Below, piece after piece: positions 33,071 to 45,199 of a DNA stretch of 64,000 nt. Below the pieces are notes generated by a model. It was not told the DNA's origin, did not search any database, and worked only from the letters and a program-made list of their open reading frames with translations. The position numbers and the translations under genes were made by a program. Numbering within the stretch: the stretch's first letter is position 1; every line of letters starts with the position of its first letter. Source of the stretch: Antitrichia curtipendula (Eukaryota > Streptophyta > Bryopsida > Hypnales > Leucodontaceae); NCBI GenBank assembly GCA_951230915.1, contig OX579636.1, forward strand, positions 32,051,567 through 32,115,566, in the 5' to 3' direction.

Positions 33071-34859
33071 CCAAACTCTAGCACTTTCTCCACATAAAAC
33101 AATATTCCTAGTTTTATCTCAGTAGCCTCCACTATGTGTCACATGATGTGGATTGTAAAATATAAACATTCAAATTCACCAAAACCATTTTTTCAACTCT
33201 GCAAAAAATCAGGCAGCTGCACTTTACAAGCTCACTTTTCAATAAAAAAATGTCGAAAATGGTGGTGCTGCTTTGAATTCAATTTCCTAAACAAGTTGGC
33301 TATATGCTTGAAAATTTTCACATCACTTGGAATTGTTCAACATATAGGAAAAAAATAGTAAGCAAAATGAAGTAGAGAATGATTCAAAATACTAAGTTGT
33401 AAAGAATCAAACTATGGAATCAAAAAATGCCAATATAAATGGTTGTAATGTTGTAATAAACAATCTACATCCTAGTATTTTATTTTTTTCCAAAAATATT
33501 AAAAATTGAGTTCAATAAACAACTTCAAAGTTTATTTTAGAATAGAGTATCCATAATTGTCCGCAAACTAAAATTCCTCATAACTTTTGACTCATTGATA
33601 GAAATGGAATGATTAAAAGCTTTCCACGTATATTTAACTCTAAAAAATCAATTTAAAATTTTTTTTCTGAAAGAAATAATTTTTTATTTGCCTAGACTGC
33701 CTAGTCACAAAAAAAAATAGCATATTAGGCCATAACTTTTGACTCATATTTTCAAATATCATTAAATTTAGTGCATATGAAACGTATTCTTTGTCTCCAT
33801 GTTTTGTTAAAATTTCAGTCTAAAATATGCATATCTTCATTCACAAGTACCTGCCCAAAATTTCTATACAACCAGAAAACTCAGTTTGGTCCTTTAGGGG
33901 TAAATATGAATCATCTTCCTATGGTGAGGCAACCAAGTTGTAGGCTCTTTATATTTCACCAACTTGACGGGTTTGGGAAGGAGAATGGTAGGCCTTGGAA
34001 TAAAAGAGTGATTAATATCAATTGCATTGGGGAGTGTTTTTTGGAGTTGCTCCACGTTCATTATTCTATTATCGTTTTGAAAGTCGGTTTTAGTGTAGAT
34101 GCTCTTGCCTACTATGGTCATGGCCTCTATTTAGTATAGTACTCCTTAAAAGACATTGCAAGCCCAAGATGGAGAATTTTGTTCAAATGGAAATATTCCA
34201 TAAGCCATTTTCCATTCATTTTCTTCTTTCAACGTCAATTTTGTTAAATTGGCATATTTCCACAAACGTGGCACTTATACAATTAGACCGTGCATTCTAA
34301 AATCTATATTAGGCCTAGACTTTAGAGATTTGTGCAAATGAATCATAGTTTGGGGCAATTTAACAAGATTATTCATTTTCACCCTTCCTCTTCAGCACCA
34401 TTTCAATGGAATACAACCATTTTAACAAAAATTTGGTTTAAGGGACATTAAAAGTCAACCTCAATTTTCACATTGTTCTCAAATTTAAATAGTCATAAAC
34501 TTAATTAAAAATACATAGCTCCTATAATTTGTTTTTTATTTAATTTTAATTTTTTCAAATTTTTATAAGATTCTAGTTTTTATGACATTTTGAAGATAGA
34601 ATATTGCATTCAAGAAAAAATGAAGCCTCTAGAAGTCCAATTCACAATGACATTCTTAAAACTTTCACATCACTTCTAGACCTATAGAATCTCATTTACT
34701 ATATGTTCAGCTCGTTTGACCTTCATATTCACCTATCTAACTTTTGCAAGAGTGAAGTCAAGATTTAATAATGGCAAGTTGCCAAAATAAATGTCCAAAA
34801 TAAAGTCTAGGTACCATCTAAATTCATGAAATTCTTTTATAGCAATGTGAAAGACATAC

Positions 34860-35685
34860 ATTAACATTCGGTGACGATGGAGGGTAGAGAGGTCATTTTA
34901 ATAATGAAATCTATTGTCCACCATGAATGCCCAAAGGGTATGGGATAATTTGAAGATGAGAGCTTGACCACTTATTGTCAAATCATAGAAATCTTTTTTA
35001 AAGTAGAATTCTAAACCTCATTAGTTATTTTCAAAAAAATTTGAATGGAAAAAAGTTGGTAAATCAAGACAACTTTTATTTCCAAATTTTTTTTGGGATT
35101 TTGAGCCTCCATAAAAAAGTGATGAACAAAATTCAATTAAGATATTTGAAAATGTCAAAGAAAATGTCCCTTCTAACCCCTCTCTGAAATTTGTCCATAA
35201 CCTTTGATTGGAGTCTTGAAAAACATGCAAATGTTAATTTGGAGTTGTTTGTGATCTTCTATTCTAAAAGAAATTGCATTACAACAATTGCACGGTGGAT
35301 TGTGTAATGAGTTTGATAGCTTTTCAAGTTTTCATGTGGAATTCAGCTTTTTGAATTTTGCATTTTAGTGTTCGAACACTATTTGTAATTGTTCATGCCA
35401 CCTCCAATCCCAAAAAACTTTTATGTGCAAATTTTTGAAACATTGTGGGCAGGGGCATCATACTAAAAATTAAAAAAACATACATTTCTCTTGTTATAAT
35501 CTCACAAATCCTATGTAATTTTGCACTCAAAATTGAAATGCTTATTAAGAAGCAAGCTCTTTAAACATCTATACGGTTAGATTTTGGAAAAAAATAAATT
35601 ATTTTATTGGGGATAACTATAAGTTCATGTTCATTTTTTATAGGAAAAATACAATTCAAAAGGCTTAGGCATGTAGGGATTAAAC
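34860..35685 (+). mobile_element. Dispersed repeat, inverted relatives at 15.8-16.2 kb and 44.8-45.2 kb
   Basis: 34860-35220 aligns with the reverse complement of 44840-45190 (gagaggtcatttt.ataatgaaat, aatttgaaga, gattttgag.ct, taactttgattgg). 35265-35600 aligns with the reverse complement of 15880-16165 (acaattgca.ggtggattgtgtaatga, tgcaaatttttgaaacattgt). It ends at gcatgtagggatTAA (35669-35683), matching the CCCTACATGCC terminus of 15788-16584. Confidence 0.5.
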
Positions 35686-38600
35686 TACAAGAAAATTAGA
35701 ACAATCAACCATTTGGGAGACACCTAACCCATCATTCACGTACTTTCATCCATATTATTATCTAGAATTAATAAAATCCATTCACAATTTAAGTGATCTT
35801 CTATTTATTGAAAACAACTTTGATAATCTCATTCAAATTTTTGCTTAATCCCCAATTAAAACTACCATTGTCCCCTCGAGGGATAAAATGGATTTTGGAT
35901 AGGCTCCTGATGGTCTCAATTTCATTGTGATTTTTTGAATTTTTTTTTAAGACTGAAAAACACATTAGCTTTTGAAAAATATAATTTTTATTTCAATCAG
36001 TGCCTAGGAGCAAAAATTATGTCATCCTAAGCACAATTTTCACCTCATTAGGCAGCAAAAGAAACCCACAAAAAGTTGAAATATAAATTTTTAAGAATTT
36101 ATTTTTTATAGATCATAGTTTTCTCTACATGGAAAGCATTGATTCATTCCATTTGGATTTGTGATGTGAAAGTTGTGTAGCATCTTGTTTTGGGGGCAAT
36201 TACAACATCTTCTTGAGAAAATAATATATTGGATTTGATTTTGAACCTTAATTTTCATAATTTAATTTTTTTTTTTTGCTAGAATAATTTCACCATTGGA
36301 TTTAGTGTATTTCTATTCCATCCTGGAGATATTAACAATTTAGTTTTTTCTTCTATCTCATACCTATTTCTGCTTAACAATTTTTTTAATAATGAAATTT
36401 AAGTGTTTTAATTTTTAATTTTTTTTATAGACTTTCAACTCAATTCTTTATGATAAATTTTTTGTAATTTAAATTATGTAGTACAAAAAAGTTAAATTAA
36501 TCCCTAAACCCGCAGACACCCATTTTATGGACAATGCAACACAATAGAAGTGTTGTATCTCTGAGGCCATGACCGTTTTTCATCCATCTTTTTTTAAACA
36601 AGTCCTTTCTATTGTTATTTTCTTCATAACAAATGGCAAACTGTGAAATATGGTGTCTATTTTTATGGAAAATGGGGGAGGCAAGAGGTGTTAAGAAATG
36701 TGCAAAATTTATGTTGCCTGTTCTTGGAAACAACAGAGTTGTGGAACAATTTTTTTTTTTTTTGGGTAGTTTTGACTGTACATCTTGATTACATCAGCTA
36801 CATTTAGTTTATTTATTACATCCAAGTATTTTATTAGATGTGTTCAATAAAAAAAAGGAGACATAATGTTTGCAATGGAATCATTGGCAAACTATATTTT
36901 TAATTCTGTAGACAATCTTTTGGTGGTTGGTCCTTCATTGAGCACATCTCCTACTTCTTCAAATTTAATGAACTCTCAATGATGAATGACACTCCTTGTA
37001 TAGATCACCGTCATAGTGGAATGACATTCTATGTTCATGGTCATTTCATTAGTGCGCATTGAACAGCCAACATCTTGGCTGCCGGAAATTTGACAGACTG
37101 AGCATATAATAGTGGCCTACATCTATTGAGGCGTTCGCTTCACAAATGCAACAAACACTAGGACTATTGGATAGAAGACAACTATTGAGAAGAACAATCA
37201 GAAGAGGCATAAAAACAACTAGATACGCCATGTGGCTTGCGATACCTCTTCTGACATCATTGTGCTCGTATATTAGGCTGGAGAAAAAGAGTACCTGAAG
37301 GGCATCCATAGGAATTGAGTGACAACGTCAACCACGCCATTGGTGTTCTTCTATGGCTTGACATTCCATCTCTTCAGTGTCATTGCCACCACTGCATCTC
37401 TGTTGTATCAACGTAGGCGCCATAGGGATCACGTGGCTATGGTTGTGAGATTTTTGAAGGAAAGACATGCCTACAATGACAAGGAATTGTACTACACAAC
37501 CACATTATGAGCACTATTTATACCAAACACGGCAATTCTATAAATCGGCTACTATACTAGCCGATGCAACAAAATCAGAAGAAATAATTGCAGCATCTCC
37601 AGAAAGAAAAGATTCTACTAACATCGAAGTACACAAGAAGAAGAAGAAAAGACGCGACAAGATGTTGATCACTAATATCGATTCTCCTTCAATGTGCATA
37701 TCAAATGGGTTGTTTGTTGCAGTGGAAGGTGTAGTGCAAGGATTGGCACGCCATACTTTTGTTCAAGAGTCCATTGCTAAGCACATCTTGCCTTAGAGGG
37801 AGACTAATGGATAGTTGTGCCTACTGTAGGCGACAATGAATGCCCGTCCACAATGACTCCTATTCTAGTGCAACTGCCTGCACACGCAACAACGCCCAGA
37901 ATATGAAATGAGGACAAAAATAACGACCAACATTAGGTCCTAGAGCTTGCAATTTCGTTGTATGTGCATCCACTGACATAGAAACCAACTTATGTACATA
38001 GTCATGTTGGATGATGGGAGGGAATTGCACATGTTGTGTGGTGACATTGACCATATTAAATTGTTGAAGCATTATAACACCATATTCATTAAAATGAGAG
38101 ATTGGAGACCTCTCAAAATAATCATGTTGATGTTGATCTAAAACATCAGTTTCCATTAAAATGAGAGTTTTGATCTGAATTGATATAAAACCTTTCAGAT
38201 TTTACCTAATATTGAAAGGTTTTATGTCAATTTAACTCGATTCGAGTTAAATTTACAGAAAATCTTTCAATATTAGCTAAATTGACATAAAACCTTTAGT
38301 TGATTTTTTTTTAAACAACCTCCCATTTCAATGGAAAACTCCCATTTTAATGAATATGGTGTTTTATGAGTCTTTTGACATATCAATGCCGGACAGTGAG
38401 GACTCTAACAAACTACCAATTTAAGGTCATCAATCGTCTGTTGACTTACAATAAGGGAGCTATACCTTCATGCGAGAAAGGCACACCTTAGAGCCCATGT
38501 CATCAAATGCCAAAGATAATACTCCTATTAAAAAGAACGAAGACTCGTAGATGTCTTGGTGTAATTTTGTTGGCACTATTGACTACCAACAACTAGGGTC

Positions 38601-39416
38601 TGAGCTAAACAAGAAAGCATTGCTTCAACCAGAGAAGTCATCTATAGAACTTTGGCATCCAAACCTTGTCGACGTTGATGTAAATAAGCGATTAGACATT
38701 GGATCAACCTTGCATGTTGGAGACAACATACCGAACATGGGCATGCACATTACACCTTTTTGGAATTGCTTACTACAATCATGCACAACTATACTAAGCC
38801 ACTACATCATTCTACCAAAGTCGTCAACACAATTTGTGTGCTTCCTACAGCAAACAAGTGTAAAGCAATGGAAGACAACATTCTTCCTTTTGAAACATGC
38901 ATGTTATTGTCAACACAGACAATTACATGTCCGAAGGTCCGGTAAGGGACTCAGATTTAGTAATACTCAGTATGCACCACAACTCTAATGTTTGCAGTGA
39001 AAGGCATTGAGGCAAAGCAGAACATACTAAATGACAGAGCGGTCACCATACAGAAAGATCAACGGCTATATACTGCGTTCGTACATGCAGTAGTCGATGG
39101 TCCAATACATGCACAGAGACGTCATCTGAATAGTGCCAACGATAAAGGTGGGAGGACTACAATTGTTGCAATAACTTCTACAACTAGACGACAGAATAAA
39201 TGGATTCCTAGAATTGCTTTCGGGTCCGGCATGAATGCAATTGTGAGCGTGAAACGACGAGGTCTACAACTTGGCAAGCTCTCAGCAACAGTGCAGCAAC
39301 TGGTATTTTAGCAAGAATTTACGGAGGAGTACTAGAGAATGTAAAAATCTACTTTCACAACGTAGTGTCCAGAGTTCACAGGTCCTTCTCCAAGGCCGAC
39401 GTTCCCAATCCTATGG
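35686..39416. other. AT-rich spacer with decayed piggyBac flank
   Basis: No intact gene. TTAA-TCCCTAAACCC at 36497 could be the left terminus of the decayed piggyBac element. Frames at 37319-37796 and 38551-39311 have more coding-like composition (for example IEVHKKKKKRRDKM near 37610) and may be scrambled N-terminal or cargo sequence, but no domain is recognised. Confidence 0.4.
38075..38366. mobile_element. Foldback element in the piggyBac flank
   Basis: Outer arms (taacaccatattcattaaaa and complement at 38341-38366) enclose further inverted repeats (ataaaacctttca / tgaaaggttttat) and the palindrome atttaactcgattcgagttaaat near 38232. Confidence 0.65.
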
Positions 39417-40875
39417 ATGCCAACAAATTGTGCTTTATTTGGTCGTTTTGGGACAAAGCACACATTAAAACAAATTTGTGTGGACACAAATAGATATGCT
39501 AGTGAGATACATCTCCAATCTTGCTTGTCACTTAGAGGTGAGCATTGGTGGCGCTTGGATACAACGGAACTAAAAACATTCATGGTTGTCAATTTGTTAA
39601 TGAGTATAAAACGTCTTTCTAATCACCGCACGTACTAAGACGCATTAATGAGTTTCTTTACTACCCGAGCATTTTGACCATAATGACGGCTTGGCATTAC
39701 AAAGACATAATACAATGTTTATATGTTGCAGATGGTAGTATCGCTATAGTTGCAGGACTGCAAGATGAATTTGGCAAATCTCCGCAAGATGAAATGGCTA
39801 GTCACTAAACTGCAAGGAAGATTCAAATCAAATTGGAACTTACAACAAGAGGTAATAGTGGATGAAATGATTGTTCCTTATAAAGGAAAGTACTATCCCA
39901 TCAAACAGTACATGCCTCACAAACCTAAAAAATGGGGGGTGAAAGCTTGGTACTTGATTGATGCTCGTGCGAAATACATTTATAATTTTCAGATTTACAC
40001 CAGATCCATTGCTAGAGAAACATTGGTAGGCATTGGTCGGGGTGACACCAAAACAGCACATGAAGTGGTGCTACAGTTGATGGACGGATTGCATGGCGTG
40101 GCTCATGTGGTTTGTATGAACAACTATTTCATATATCTGAAATTACTTATTGCCTTGAGGATGCTTGGCACTTTTGGAATGGGAACAGGTCATCAGGACC
40201 GTTTGGACCTGCCGAAGGTACTCATTGATACGAAGTCGCTGTTCAAGGAGCCAAAGAGGACTTTGCTTTGGAGGATGCATAGTGAGAAGCAAATAGCATC
40301 TGTTGCATTTGTGGACCATAAAATTATTCTTCTATTTTCCAATTACTATCCACCCATTTTGAGTTCAGACGAGAATCAACCAAAGGTTCTGAGGAGATTG
40401 AACAATATTGCAACAGACTTGGATACATCTCCTGTACACAAGGCATACTACAACTTTATGAGAAGAGTGGATGTTGTTGACCACTTGCAAGGGAATTATA
40501 CTTGCCAAACACGTAGCCACAAGTGGTGGCACAAGGTTTTTTTTACCTCTTTGACACGTCTATGGTGAATTCCTATATTTTGAATACAGTAGCATACTAG
40601 CGTTAGAGCAACATGGTAGGGAGCCACAGTCTAATCTTTTGTTTTAGTTGCATTTAGCACATGAACTGAGTCGGCTGTAGAGTTTACAGAAAGGTAGTGT
40701 TTCACAATTCAGATTGTTAGTACCAAGAGTGCCCAAATTGGTGAAGAGTAGAAGTCATAAGAAATGCCGGTTTTGTATGAGTTCGATGCGCACAAACCTA
40801 CAATGCCCTTAGTGTAGAGGAGTCTATCTTCATATAGGAGAGTGTTTTCATTGAAGTCATTATGTCATGCGACAA
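39417..40875 (+). pseudogene. Decayed piggyBac transposase (DDE_Tnp_1_7 type)
   Basis: The N-terminal signature (VDTNRYASE..., TELKTFMVVNLLMSI) is at 39417-39638 and then stops. The catalytic core lies in one frame, 39750-40568: VDEMIVPYKGK...PIKQYMPHKPKKWGVKAW (first Asp at 39861), VCMNNYF where families have M-D-N-Y-F, and MRRVDVVDHLQGNY (third Asp). After a stop, 40733-40870 still encodes the C-terminal Cys-rich finger (KCRFC...LQCP, CRGVYLHIGECFH) with two in-frame stops. The second catalytic Asp is Asn through a single G-to-A change (40119). The element once excised and integrated at TTAA sites; it is certainly inactive now. The superfamily call is confident. Confidence 0.85.
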
Positions 40876-42213
40876 TAAGCATGAACTAGTCTATTTTTAC
40901 ACGTTATTGCATAGATATCATATGCACAGCACAGTAGTAGATAGAAGTTGTATATATTTTTGGTATACAAAAGCTCTATATAGATATGTAAACTTATAGT
41001 TTATAATTTGTATAAGGTAAAAGTCACGTGGTTGGAAAAAACAATGTATTGAGCTCTCTTGTGAATAATAGTACACCTCCATCCCATAATGACATTCTCT
41101 TGTTCTATAAGCATTGTCGCTACTACTTGGACTGCTTCCCAACAAAGGTATAAACCCTCTTTCCTCCCTTGAATTTTGCAAAGGCAAGGGTTGAAAATTG
41201 ACGTGGCAGTGGAGGTTGGTAGTTGGCAGAGCGCAGCGTATACAGGAATAGGCGTTGACGGAGGGTAGAAGTGCAGTCATGTGGTGGAAGGACCCTGATC
41301 CTCTATGCTATCTAAATATTATCAACAACGGATGTTTGTCATGATGTGGTGAAACCAAGGCCATTTAATAGTGGATGCTTAGAGTATTGTGAAGTTGAGC
41401 ACATCTTGTTGAGACTAGTATTGCGATGGGTGACAAATCTTTCTACATTTTTATAAGTGCAAAGCGTTGTGAATTCTTCTTTTGTATTTGAATTAGTCAG
41501 ACTGCAGACATTTGTTAGAGTCTTAGATATTATGCTATGTTCTTCATACTATTATACATGCAACTATGATATATAATATTTTTATAAGCACAATTGTCAC
41601 ATGAAGTTGAATGAAACATTTGTAAGCAATATTAACGTATTAGGATGGGCAACACCAAAGGTTGGAAATGGTCAAAAGGGCAAGCATGCAATCTACCCCA
41701 TTTTCCTAATCGGTTAGGTTCACAGTTGATCATACTAAAAGCACAAGAGCCATTTATTCGATGCTCAAAGGATGTAGCTTGAATTGCAAGCTCCACATTT
41801 CAAAATACTTGCCGTACATTTGTTGACTCTAGACATAATCTTCTTTTTGTTCCATTTTTTTTTAATTACATCCTTCCAACCTCCATGATAGTTGCAGTGC
41901 TATGAAGATCATAGCCACTGCCTGTAGAAGTCAACGCAAGTGAAATCATAGTCAAACAACATAATCTCTTAATCGTCTAATCATTTTCACCTACTTGTTT
42001 TTCCAATGGATCACAATGGCAATGACACTTTAGATCATACAATTACTTTATCTGATGTTTCTTTTTTGCTCTAATCATCGTAGCTCAATCATTTTCTTGT
42101 TCCTCCTATTTTTCAATCTTCCGCAAGACTTGTGCCAATTAGGGGTTAGGAAGGTTCAAACCAAATAATCTAGCCATGCAATATGCAAAATAAACTTGTT
42201 TTCTTCACTTTTA

Positions 42214-42778
42214 TTAACCCCTAAAGTCCCATTGGCCTTATGGGGGCCAAAATGCAACTTTGGGGCTTGGGAAGGCTCATATGGGCTCAATATTCATTTT
42301 GGTTTTCTGAAAGTTTTTGTAGAGATAGGAAAACACATAAGCTTTGTGGAAATACAATTTTTGTTTCAATCGGTGCTCGGGACCAAAAGTTATGGCACAA
42401 CAAGCTGAAATTAGATGTAAGCAGGCATCACAAAAAAAATCAAAGTCTTTAGTGGAAAAGTTTTAAAATTCAATATAAATTTTTTTAATTCAAAGTCTTT
42501 AGTGGAAATTTTTTCCACAAATGGCAATTAAAGTCATCTGAAATTACAAGGCAACGTTCAAAAAATCTTCTTTTCCAACTTTGGATGCTAATATCTTCCA
42601 ATCTATATGATCAAACTTCATGAAATTTTTACCACATGATTTGAGACAAGTAAAGTACAAGATCCTATTTTCAAATTTCAAGAAAAATAATTTTCTTTGT
42701 TTTCTTGGGCAAATGCAACAAAAATGACGTTTTTGAGTGTTTTTGACATAACAATGACCTTGGGACTTTAGGGGTTAA
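42214..42778. mobile_element. piggyBac-type non-autonomous element, perfect termini
   Basis: TTAACCCCTAAAGTCCCA at the left and its exact reverse complement at the right (18 bp including TTAA) bound 565 bp without a transposase. Right-half sequence (gctaatatcttccaatctat, caagatccta) is shared with 42988-43974 and 31101-33902. Confidence 0.75.
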
Positions 42779-42987
42779 ACATAGATATTGTACAATCTTT
42801 GCAACCAAAGTTACTGAAATTTCTTTTACACATTCTTCTACTACTCTAGTGCAAGATCCTACAATTATATATGCAAAAAAATTTGATTTTCATAGGATTT
42901 TTTTTCTTTGCAATAGAAATGGCAATTTTAAGTGTTAACTTTTTGGACAAAGAAATTAAAGGCTCATTGTGGTTCTAGCTTTGTATG

Positions 42988-43264
42988 TTAACCCCTAAAA
43001 AGCCAAATGGTATTTTTTGAAAACATAGCAATTTGGGGCAGCTCACTATGAATGGAATTTTTGTTTTTTTTCTTTGAATTTTCACACAGCATGTACCCGA
43101 AGAGTAGCTTTAAGGCCCAACAATTTTCATAACTTTTAACTACATGATTAAAAAGTTATTGTATGATATGCAATTTTCACTGCTTGGAAGGCAACCCAAG
43201 TAGCTAAAAAAATTCTTTAAAAATCACTTTTAAAAATTAAAAAAATTTGAAATTGGTTTTTTAG

Positions 43265-43320
<56 letters not shown>

Positions 43321-43974
43321 CTTTAAATCATTCCATTTTTATTAACAAGATGAAAGTTATGAGGAATTTTAGTTATAGAATCTCTACTCTAAAATAAACT
43401 TTGAAGTCTTTTACTTAGCTCATGTTTCAATATCTTTGGGAAAAAATAAAATATTGGGTGTACATTGTTTATTACATTGTTTATTACAACATTACAACCA
43501 TAGGAATTAGCATCTTTCAATTCCATAAATAAATTGTTAACAATTTAATTAGTATTTTGAATCATTTTCTACTTCTTTCTGCTTACTATTTTTTTCTTAT
43601 ATGTTGTACAATTCTAAACGATCTAAAATTTTTCAAGCATGTAGCCAACTTGACTTGGAGAATGAATCCAAAGAATTACAACAATTTTAGAAAAAAATTC
43701 ATAATGGTCTGACCTTGTGAAGTACAGCTGCCCGAGTTTTTGCAAGGCTTAAAAAAGGATTTTTGTCACTTCAAATGCTAATATCTTGCAATCTACATTG
43801 CGGAAATTTTTGAAATTATTTTAAACATCTTCTCAAACCAGTGTGCTACAAGATCCTATAGTTATTTGTATCCAAAAATATTGTTTTTTTTTCTAGAATT
43901 TGGTACTTGTATTAGAAATGGCAGCTTGGGAGCATTTTTGGTGAAAACATAGTCAAAAAAACTTAAGGGGTTAA
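42988..43974 (-). mobile_element. piggyBac-type non-autonomous element, 987 bp
   Basis: TTAA-CCCCTAAAAAG at the left and ...CTTAAGGGG-TTAA at the right. It contains an (AT)n tract at about 43268-43319. It is the uninterrupted inverted relative of 31101-33902 and shows the empty site of the insertion there. Confidence 0.65.
43268..43319. repeat. (AT)n microsatellite
   Basis: About 26 uninterrupted AT dinucleotides. Confidence 0.95.
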
Positions 43975-44839
43975 TTTTTTGGGTGTAATATTAGTTAGTA
44001 CGATGGCAAAATTTGGTAAGAAATTAAGTACAAACTTTGGCAGGAATTTCTGTAGAAGATGGAACACAAATGAAAGTCACATAGGAATTAATAATTGAAT
44101 TAAGGTAGGTGCACTTATAGTGACACTCTCCTAATTGCAACACATATTAATAATTGCCCAAGATTTCAAGCTTAGAATCTTTGACAGCTAAAGTCTGAAG
44201 ATAGGTGTCACAACTAGGAGAGTGTCATTTTTAGGTGCTCACACCTTAGAATCATTCTTAGTACCAATGAACCAAGAGATATGGCAGCTAATAGAAAATC
44301 AGCCAAGTAAAATCAATAAATTACCATCTTAATAATAAAATCAATAAATTCAGCATTTTAGGTTGTATAACCAAACAAAAAAATAACAGTATAGAAAATG
44401 AACCACTTATTAAAAAAATCGCGATTTTTCATCCTTTGTTCATCATAAATAATCAAATTTTAACTGCCCCACATAAACTCCCATTGGTTCCTATTTGAGT
44501 AGCCCATGGATATAGCTAGCATAAAATTCAAGAACACTAAAAGAATCCACCAATTGTTTCACACAAGACTTTAAGATGCATTAATTATGAATGACAATCA
44601 TAGAGAAAGAAGACAAGCTCATTATACAAGTAGGATGGTAGAGGGTAAAGCAACCCAATGGGATATATAAAGTAGGATTAGTAGAAGCTCAACTACTCAT
44701 AATTAAGTCAAACGCAAGAATTGAGTTCAAAGTATAATTGCAAAACTCATTTAGGGATAGTAAAATAACTTTTTTCAAAAAACTTTGAATTAGATTAATG
44801 TGGAAAATCAAGCTAAATTTCTTCTCTAAAAATCCATTT

Positions 44840-45190
44840 AAGATTTCAATCCCCCAATCAAAAGTTATAGACAAAGTTCATAGAAAAATTGGAAGGAATA
44901 TTTTCAAACGTCCTCTTTGAATTTTGTCTTTATTTTTGGAAGAGACTCAAAATCACAAACAGGTTTTGTAGATGACATTTAGCTTGATTTCCCAATTCTC
45001 TAGTTCAAAGGTTTTTGAAAAAAATTAATCTAGTATACCCAAATGAGGGTTAAAGTTCTACTATAAATGTAAGTCTTGTGTTTTTGACAATGAGCAATCA
45101 AGTTCTTCAAATTGTCCATATCCTTTGAGGATTCATGACGGAGAATGAATTTCATTATAAAAATGACCTCTCCACTCTTCATTCTTACTA
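44840..45190 (-). repeat. Dispersed repeat, inverted relative of 34860-35220
   Basis: Its reverse complement follows the order of 34860-35220 across its length (see that entry). gggTTAA at 45057-45063 may be a degenerate element end. Confidence 0.5.
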
Positions 45191-45199
45191 AATGTCAAT

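Larger units (their letters stand above)
31271..33128. mobile_element. Insertion nested in a piggyBac-type element, 9-bp target duplication
   Basis: The direct repeat tccactatg stands immediately before 31271 and again at 33128-33136. The related element at 42988-43974 is continuous across this site (tttccgcaatgtag), which marks it as an empty site. A 9-bp duplication fits Mutator-like or hAT-like insertion. The insert holds the TIR unit 31272-32002, the foldback 32363-32605 and a coding remnant at 32707-33070. Confidence 0.55.
31101..33902 (+). mobile_element. piggyBac-type non-autonomous element split by a nested insertion
   Basis: Left end TTAA-CCCCCAAAG at 31101; right end cctttaggggTAAA at 33892-33902 (target base changed). 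The outer parts 31101-31270 and 33129-33902 align with the reverse complement of the 42988-43974 element throughout: tagaaatggcag, agatcct, ggcagctg, agttggctacatgcttgaaaa, aacatataagaaaaaaatagtaagc and aaaattcctcataactt. The middle 1.86 kb is absent from that copy, so it is a later insertion. Confidence 0.6.

Noticed and set aside
37319..37796. Harbinger-type or other transposase in the frames left of the piggyBac remnant
   Set aside because: No catalytic motif or conserved order could be found; kept only as unassigned coding-like sequence.
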